From Quisquiliibacterium sp. (GTDB lineage Bacteria > Pseudomonadota > Gammaproteobacteria > Burkholderiales > Burkholderiaceae_E): a stretch of 10,603 nt of DNA. Under the pieces are notes generated by a model. That model did not search any database. It was not told the DNA's origin and saw nothing but the letters and a program-made list of their open reading frames with translations. The position numbers and the translations under genes were made by a program. The stretch spans positions 1 to 10,603 of the forward strand of contig JAURMJ010000254.1 of assembly GCA_030830765.1 (NCBI GenBank). Direction: 5' to 3'. Shown here in pieces: positions 6,489 through 10,603 of the stretch. Numbering within the stretch: position 1 is the stretch's first letter; each line of letters begins with the position of its first letter.

Positions 6489-6515
6489 TGAGTTTTAAGA
6501 AGTCATCCAGGAACT

Positions 6516-6521
6516 AAGGAG
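6516..6521 (+). promoter_or_regulatory. Shine-Dalgarno site fixing a TTG start
   Basis: AAGGAG lies five bases before the TTG at 6527 and is the strongest ribosome site near it. It supports the rare TTG start, which places MGTYLVRRSF, a normal permease N-terminus, at the beginning of the protein. Confidence 0.75.
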
Positions 6522-6526
6522 CTCTC

Positions 6527-7474
6527 TTGGGTACCTATCTGGTGCGCAGATCATTTTTGATGATCCTGACGCTATTCGGCATTTCAGTGGTGATCTTCAC
6601 GCTGCTGCGTGTCGTCCCCGGCAACGTGGTGGACATCCTGTTCGATGCAGCAGGGTTTATCGACGAAGCTGAAAAAGTTCAGATCGAGAAGGATCTCGGC
6701 CTGGACCAACCAATCTACGTGCAATACGGAAACTGGATCGGCGGGCTCGCCCAGGGCGATCTTGGCTTCTCGTATGTTTCTGAAAAACCCGCCATTGAGG
6801 AGATTGCGCCTCGGATTCCGGTCACAGGGAAACTTGCGCTACTTGCTCTGATCTTCTCGGTCATCATCGGCGTCCCCCTTGGGGTCATCAGCGCTGTTCG
6901 CCAGAACTCGACGATGGACTATCTGTTCAGGCTCATCAGCTTGAGTGGACTGTCATTTCCATCGTTCTGGCTCGGACTATTGACCTTGATGCTTTTTGTT
7001 TCAACAACGGGCGATTTACCAATCTACGACGCCGCCTCAGACAGTTTCTGGGATGCACTGCTGATGTACAGCGTTCCGGCAGCGATTGTCGGATTCAGAA
7101 GCTCTGCTCTGATTATGCGTCTCACGCGCTCGTCCATGCTTGAAGTGATGCGTCAGGATTACATTCGTACCGCGCGAGCCAAGGGTGCGAGCCGTAACTC
7201 TGTCAACTATCGGCATGCGTTGCGTAACGCGCTTCTGCCCGTGGTCACAATCGTTGGTATCGAAGCAGCGTTCCTGATTGGCGGCCTGATCGTCACGGAG
7301 ACAGTGTTCAACATCCCGGGCATCGCGCGCTTTCTGGTGGAAGCAATTCAGTGGCGCGACTACCCGATTGTCCAGAACCTCGTCATGTTTGCTGCAGTGA
7401 TTGTGGTCGTTGTCAATTTCATCGTCGACATGCTTTACGCAGTGCTGGACCCAAGGATTCGTTATGGCGACTGA
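6527..7474 (+). CDS. ABC transporter permease, DppB/OppB-like
   Basis: Inner-membrane channel subunit of the importer; 315 residues, typical for DppB-type permeases. The N-terminus is MGTYLVRRSFLMILTLFGIS with TM1 at about residues 9-29. A periplasmic segment follows, with LGLDQPIYVQYGNWI and GDLGFSYV, the DppB N-terminal signature. Later membrane segments are at about 99-121, 133-159, 175-195, 239-258 and 283-305. The coupling (EAA) loop DYIRTARAKGASRNSVNYRHALRNALLP, shown here only by its ends DYIRTARAKGAS and RHALRNALLP, docks on the ATPases. The C-terminus LDPRIRYGD is standard. It starts at a TTG supported by AAGGAG and ends 11 bp inside the next gene, so the two permeases are probably translationally coupled. 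It should heterodimerise with the following permease. Confident on family, not on substrate. Confidence 0.95.
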   Translation: MGTYLVRRSFLMILTLFGISVVIFTLLRVVPGNVVDILFDAAGFIDEAEKVQIEKDLGLDQPIYVQYGNWIGGLAQGDLGFSYVSEKPAIEEIAPRIPVTGKLALLALIFSVIIGVPLGVISAVRQNSTMDYLFRLISLSGLSFPSFWLGLLTLMLFVSTTGDLPIYDAASDSFWDALLMYSVPAAIVGFRSSALIMRLTRSSMLEVMRQDYIRTARAKGASRNSVNYRHALRNALLPVVTIVGIEAAFLIGGLIVTETVFNIPGIARFLVEAIQWRDYPIVQNLVMFAAVIVVVVNFIVDMLYAVLDPRIRYGD

Positions 7475-8369
7475 TAACAACACCGCAGCCCACAACGCTC
7501 GCCTGGCGAAAGCGGGAGCCCATGTTGACGGCAAGCTGGCTGAAATCAAGTTTCTTGCGCGACGTTACCCACTCGGCGCGATTGGTGCCGTGATCGTGAT
7601 CTTGTTTGTCTTCGCAGCGCTGTTTGCCGAACTCATCACGGTTCACGATCCGCTTGCGACCAATTCGGAGTTCGCACTGGCAGCACCAAGCGCAGATTAC
7701 TGGATGGGTGCCGACAACTTCGGTCGGGACATCTACTCGCGCATCGTGTTCGGCGCGCGGATCTCACTGGCCGTCGGTCTGGGCTCTACGATCGCCGGTT
7801 GTGTGCTTGGTGTCATCCTAGGCCTGTTGTCCGGTTACATGTCGGGCTGGATCGATCTTGCGGTTCAGCGCCTCATCGACGTCATGCAGGCCTTGCCTCT
7901 GCTGGTGCTGGCGCTGGTCATGGCTGCTGCACTGGGTCCATCGCTTGAGAACACCATCATTGCGATCTCTATCCCGATCGTCCCGCACGTTGCGAGGGTC
8001 ATCCGAGCCAATACGCTGGCGCTGCGGGAGCAGCCGTTTGTGGAAGCGGCAAAGGCAGTTGGCATGAGCGACTTCAGGATTGCAATCCGCCATGTCCTTC
8101 CGAATACGCTGGCCCCGCTGATCGTTCTGGCCACCGCGCAACTTGGATCGGCTATTCTCACCGAAGCCTCGCTTTCGTTCCTGGGTCTGGGGATCCCCGA
8201 GCCATTCCCGTCCTGGGGCCGCATGCTGTCGGAGTCGGCTGCAGAATACCTGCGCACAGCACCCTGGTTGGTGATCTTCCCCGGCCTCGCGATCAGTCTG
8301 GTGGTGTTCGGAACCAATCTGATGGGCGACGCCCTTCGTGACCTTCTCGACCCGAGGCAAAGAACGTGA
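7464..8369 (+). CDS. ABC transporter permease, DppC/OppC-like
   Basis: Second inner-membrane channel subunit; 301 residues, normal for DppC-type permeases. After a soluble N-terminal tail (about 1-35) comes TM1 with GAIGAVIVILFVFAALFAEL (about 39-58). Next are the DppC signatures WMGADNFGRDIYSRIVFGAR and, in the cytoplasmic coupling loop, FVEAAKAVGMSDFRIAIRHV followed by LPNTLAPLIV. Towards the end, SFLGLGIPEPFPSWGRML and LRDLLDPRQ are canonical. Start ATG at 7464 has AAGGA six bases upstream; an upstream GTG-type start in the same frame would extend it 21 residues into the previous gene without a ribosome site. It overlaps DppB by 11 bp and the first ATPase by 4 bp (GTGA), showing tight operon packing. 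Confidence 0.95.
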   Translation: MATDNNTAAHNARLAKAGAHVDGKLAEIKFLARRYPLGAIGAVIVILFVFAALFAELITVHDPLATNSEFALAAPSADYWMGADNFGRDIYSRIVFGARISLAVGLGSTIAGCVLGVILGLLSGYMSGWIDLAVQRLIDVMQALPLLVLALVMAAALGPSLENTIIAISIPIVPHVARVIRANTLALREQPFVEAAKAVGMSDFRIAIRHVLPNTLAPLIVLATAQLGSAILTEASLSFLGLGIPEPFPSWGRMLSESAAEYLRTAPWLVIFPGLAISLVVFGTNLMGDALRDLLDPRQRT

Positions 8370-9391
8370 GCGCCGCCGCGAACTCCGAAGACCCGATTCT
8401 CGACGTTTCCGGGCTGCAAACCTACTTCTACACCCGCGCTGGCGTTGTCAAGGCGGTCGATGACCTGTCCTTCACCGTCAGCCGGGGAGAGACACTTGCG
8501 ATCGTCGGCGAGTCAGGCTGTGGCAAGAGCATGACCGCACTTTCACTGATGCGCCTGATTCCGGATCCGCCTGGCCGGATAGTCGCAGGAAAGGTCATGC
8601 TTGACGGCCGAGATCTTCTAGCTCTTGATGAAGAATCAATGCGTCGGGTCCGCGGCAACGAGGTCTCAATGATCTTCCAGGAGCCAATGACCTCGCTGAA
8701 CCCGGTACTGACGGTCGGCAATCAGATCAGCGAGACGCTGCACCTGCATCAGGACCTTAACGCAGCGCAGATCGAAGCTCGCACGATTGAAATGCTTCGC
8801 CTGGTTGGCATCCCGGAACCCGAGCAGCGTGCCCGCGAGTACCCGCATCAGCTGTCGGGCGGCATGCGTCAGCGGGTCATGATTGCGATCGCACTGGCCT
8901 GCAACCCCAAAGTGCTGATTGCCGACGAGCCGACCACCGCGCTGGACGTCACGATCCAGGCTCAGATCATCAACCTGATGATCGACCTGCAACGCGAGCT
9001 GGGTACTGCTCTGATCCTGATCACTCATGACCTGGGCGTCGTTGCTGAAACCGCGCGGCGGGTGATCGTCATGTACGCTGGGCGCAAAGTGGAGGAGGCA
9101 GATGTCGAGAACATCTTCGATCACCCAATGCATCCGTACACCCGCGGCCTCCTGGACTCGGTTCCGCATCTGACCTCAATCAGCGGCGACGAAGCACCCG
9201 AGCATCTTAATGAAATCCCCGGCATGGTGCCGGCGCTATCCAACCTGCCGCGTGGCTGTGCGTTCGCACCTCGCTGCAAGTTTGCCGATGAGAAATGCAC
9301 CGCCGAATATCCGCCGTTCGAACTGAAGGCAGAGGGCCACTGGGCCGCCTGCTGGCATTCTGACCGCCTCAGTGGAGAGAGCAATGCCTGA
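8366..9391 (+). CDS. ABC transporter ATP-binding protein, DppD/OppD-like
   Basis: One of two cytoplasmic ATPases driving the importer; 341 residues. Nucleotide-binding motifs are intact: Walker A GESGCGKS (48-55), Q-loop Gln105 in [12 protein letters not shown], signature LSGGMRQR (163-170), Walker B VLIADE (183-188) and H-loop His221 in LITHDLG. The C-terminal oligopeptide-transporter extension begins near [12 protein letters not shown]. It carries four cysteines, Cys298, Cys304, Cys311 and Cys329 (CAFAPRC, then KC, then AAC), the arrangement that binds a 4Fe-4S cluster in a structurally studied bacterial DppD. The start is a GTG at 8366 sharing GTGA with the preceding stop; its ribosome site is weak (AGGC seven bases upstream), so it probably depends on coupling. 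It overlaps the second ATPase by 8 bp. Confidence 0.96.
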   Translation: MSAAANSEDPILDVSGLQTYFYTRAGVVKAVDDLSFTVSRGETLAIVGESGCGKSMTALSLMRLIPDPPGRIVAGKVMLDGRDLLALDEESMRRVRGNEVSMIFQEPMTSLNPVLTVGNQISETLHLHQDLNAAQIEARTIEMLRLVGIPEPEQRAREYPHQLSGGMRQRVMIAIALACNPKVLIADEPTTALDVTIQAQIINLMIDLQRELGTALILITHDLGVVAETARRVIVMYAGRKVEEADVENIFDHPMHPYTRGLLDSVPHLTSISGDEAPEHLNEIPGMVPALSNLPRGCAFAPRCKFADEKCTAEYPPFELKAEGHWAACWHSDRLSGESNA

Positions 9392-10376
9392 TCCGGTGCT
9401 CGAAGTCACCGATCTGAAGAAGCACTACCCGATCAAGAAGGGCCTGCTGCGTCGGACGGTCGGAAATGTCTATGCAGTCGACGGGGTTAGCTTTTCGGTT
9501 GCCGAAGGCGAGACTCTTGGTCTGGTTGGCGAATCCGGCTGTGGGAAGTCCACTGCCGCCCGCGCCGTCATGCGGCTGGTCGAACCCACCTCCGGGTCAA
9601 TCAAGCTTCAGGGTCAGGAAATTTCCCACCTGAACAAGAAAGACCTGCGACCATTCCGTCGCGAAATGCAGATCGTTTTCCAGGACCCATTCGCGTCGCT
9701 GGATCCCCGTATGACAGTTGGCGATATCGTCGGGGAACCTCTGCAGGTGCATGGCATCGCTCGTGGCAGCGACTTGGCAGACAGAGTTGCCGCCCTGTTT
9801 ACCCAGGTGGGCCTGCGTTCGGAGCAGATGAAACAGTTTCCGCACCAGTTCTCTGGCGGGCAGCGCCAGCGGATCTGTATCGCGCGTGCACTCGCCCTGA
9901 ACCCGAAACTGATCGTCGGCGACGAACCGGTCTCAGCGCTGGATGTGTCTATCCAGGCGCAGGTCATCAACCTGCTGGTTGACCTGCAACAGGAAAAGAA
10001 GCTGTCCTATCTGTTCATCGCACATGATCTGGCCGTGGTTGAGCACATCAGCCATCGGGTTGCCGTGATGTACCTTGGCAAGATTGTCGAGTACGCGGAC
10101 AAAAAGACGCTTTTCAGTCGTCCGCTGCATCCGTACACCGAAGCCCTGCTCTCCGCTGTTCCGATTCCGAACCCGAAAATCAAACGGAAGAAGCAGATTC
10201 TGCTCGGAGACGTACCGAGCCCGGTCAATCCGCCGCCGGGATGCACGTTTCATACGCGCTGCCCGCACGCGATGCCCCGCTGTAAGTCCGAAGTGCCGCA
10301 GCTGCAGCAGATGGCACCTGGCAACTGGGTGGCCTGCCATCTTCATCAAGGTACGTCGGCCGCAGTCGCGGCCTGA
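9384..10376 (+). CDS. ABC transporter ATP-binding protein, DppF/OppF-like
   Basis: Second cytoplasmic ATPase, expected to pair with the preceding one beneath the two permeases; 330 residues. Motifs: N-terminal [20 protein letters not shown] (11-30), the DppF/OppF-type insertion before strand 1; Walker [10 protein letters not shown] (49-57); Q-loop Gln100 in [12 protein letters not shown]; signature FSGGQRQR (156-163); Walker B LIVGDE (176-181); and H-loop His214 in FIAHDLA. The C-terminal oligopeptide domain has [11 protein letters not shown] and four cysteines (287, 293, 300, 318) in the same spacing as the first ATPase, so this subunit too could carry an iron-sulfur cluster. ATG at 9384 has GGAG six bases upstream and overlaps the previous gene by 8 bp; a GTG at 9372 is in frame but less well placed. 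The stop lies only five bases from the end of the convergent thioesterase gene. Confidence 0.96.
   Translation: MPDPVLEVTDLKKHYPIKKGLLRRTVGNVYAVDGVSFSVAEGETLGLVGESGCGKSTAARAVMRLVEPTSGSIKLQGQEISHLNKKDLRPFRREMQIVFQDPFASLDPRMTVGDIVGEPLQVHGIARGSDLADRVAALFTQVGLRSEQMKQFPHQFSGGQRQRICIARALALNPKLIVGDEPVSALDVSIQAQVINLLVDLQQEKKLSYLFIAHDLAVVEHISHRVAVMYLGKIVEYADKKTLFSRPLHPYTEALLSAVPIPNPKIKRKKQILLGDVPSPVNPPPGCTFHTRCPHAMPRCKSEVPQLQQMAPGNWVACHLHQGTSAAVAA
10358..10373. repeat. short inverted repeat at the 3' end of the DppF-like gene
   Basis: GGCCGC (10358-10363) and GCGGCC (10368-10373) form a perfect 6-bp stem around AGTC just before the stop codon. No T-tract follows on either strand, so it is not a classical terminator. 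It may contribute to mRNA 3'-end structure between the convergent genes. Confidence 0.35.
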
Positions 10377-10381
10377 GTGAA

Positions 10382-10603
10382 TCAGGCTCCGTGCGCGCCG
10401 CCAGCGGCCGCCGGATCCAGAAAATCCGGCATGGGCACCGAGCGGCGGGTGCCCATGTCGATCAGCATCGCCACCACCTCAGCCCCGGCAATCGGCTCAT
10501 GGTCGGGGAGTCGGTAAAGCTGGTGCTGCAGGCGAATGGCCTTGCCTTGAACCGGTCCGACCCGGGACATCAGCACCAGTAGATCACCAAGCCTGGCCTG
10601 CGC
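10382..10603 (-). CDS. hotdog-fold acyl-CoA thioesterase-like protein, C-terminal part; 5' end outside window
   Basis: Only the last 73 residues are visible; the frame is open to the right edge. They begin AQARLGDLLVLMSRVGPV and end in EVVAMLIDMGTRRSVPMPDF, followed by an Ala/Gly-rich tail. The GDLL.V.SRV strand and the EVV.....D..TRR.VP.P.. ending are typical of the YbgC/4-hydroxybenzoyl-CoA thioesterase family, which hydrolyses acyl-CoA thioesters in the cytosol. The catalytic Asp region of the N-terminal half (usually in a DxDxxGHxNN-like segment) lies outside the window, so activity cannot be checked. The gene converges on the DppF-like gene with a 5-bp gap and has no obvious functional tie to the importer. 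Family assignment is fairly good from the C-terminal strand alone. Confidence 0.8.
   Translation of the reverse strand, partial: AQARLGDLLVLMSRVGPVQGKAIRLQHQLYRLPDHEPIAGAEVVAMLIDMGTRRSVPMPDFLDPAAAGGAHGA
10430..10457. repeat. perfect 10-bp inverted repeat inside thioesterase 3' region
   Basis: CATGGGCACC (10430-10439) and GGTGCCCATG (10448-10457) are perfect complements around an 8-base centre. On the plus strand it would fold 53 bases after the DppF-like stop and could protect or end that transcript, though no T-tract follows. It encodes the conserved MGTRRSVPMP segment, so coding constraint explains part of it. Confidence 0.45.

Noticed and set aside
7818..8360. 180-codon minus-strand frame opposite the second permease
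   Set aside because: Reads as a charged, domain-free shadow of a highly conserved permease; no ribosome site or operon context.
4828..10376. Assigning the importer specifically to dipeptides or nickel
   Set aside because: Family-5 importers carry very diverse ligands, and nothing in the receptor sequence that I can read fixes the substrate.
1..10603. CRISPR array, tRNA, rRNA, insertion sequence or prophage
   Set aside because: No regularly spaced repeats, no cloverleaf or rRNA-like segment, and no transposase, integrase or terminal repeats were seen.

Overview
The window looks like chromosomal DNA of a moderately GC-rich proteobacterium. The gene families (RND pump of the Gram-negative inner-membrane type, family-5 ABC importer, hotdog thioesterase), the dense overlapping operons and the Shine-Dalgarno-led ATG/GTG/TTG starts all fit this. 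There is no rRNA, tRNA, transposon, CRISPR array or phage gene, and I cannot name a genus.

Left half (1-4410), all on the minus strand. In transcription order: a PPOX-type FMN flavoprotein, a divergent type II dehydroquinase (AroQ) paralogue, a DUF1330 protein, a class I SAM-dependent methyltransferase, an RND-pump periplasmic adaptor (GTG start), and the first 312 residues of an RND inner-membrane permease that runs off the left edge. Gaps are 29, 67, 60 and 34 bp, then a 4-bp ATGA overlap between adaptor and permease. The six genes could be one transcript, or two units with a break near 2911-2970 or 3259-3325.

Middle (4411-4827): a noncoding divergent region of about 417 bp. It holds the control signals for both directions, including a perfect 12-bp palindrome inside a weak promoter-like element and an imperfect dyad near the flavoprotein start.

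Right half (4828-10376), plus strand: a complete five-gene peptide/opine/nickel-family (Dpp/Opp) ABC importer. The order is a secreted substrate-binding protein, two permeases and two ATPases. The binding-protein gene is separated from the rest by a strong GC-rich hairpin that probably sets transporter stoichiometry; the last four genes overlap one another by 11, 4 and 8 bp. Five bases downstream, convergent on the minus strand, lies the C-terminal part of an acyl-CoA thioesterase-like protein cut by the right edge.

Working together (inference): the importer brings a peptide-like or other small solute into the cytoplasm. The divergent small enzymes could modify an imported or endogenous cyclic compound, and the RND pump could export a product or toxic analogue. 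The most interesting single gene is the AroQ-like protein. It keeps the catalytic Arg/Tyr pair of type II dehydroquinases but has lost residues that recognise dehydroquinate, so it may act on another substrate. No regulator is present in the window.
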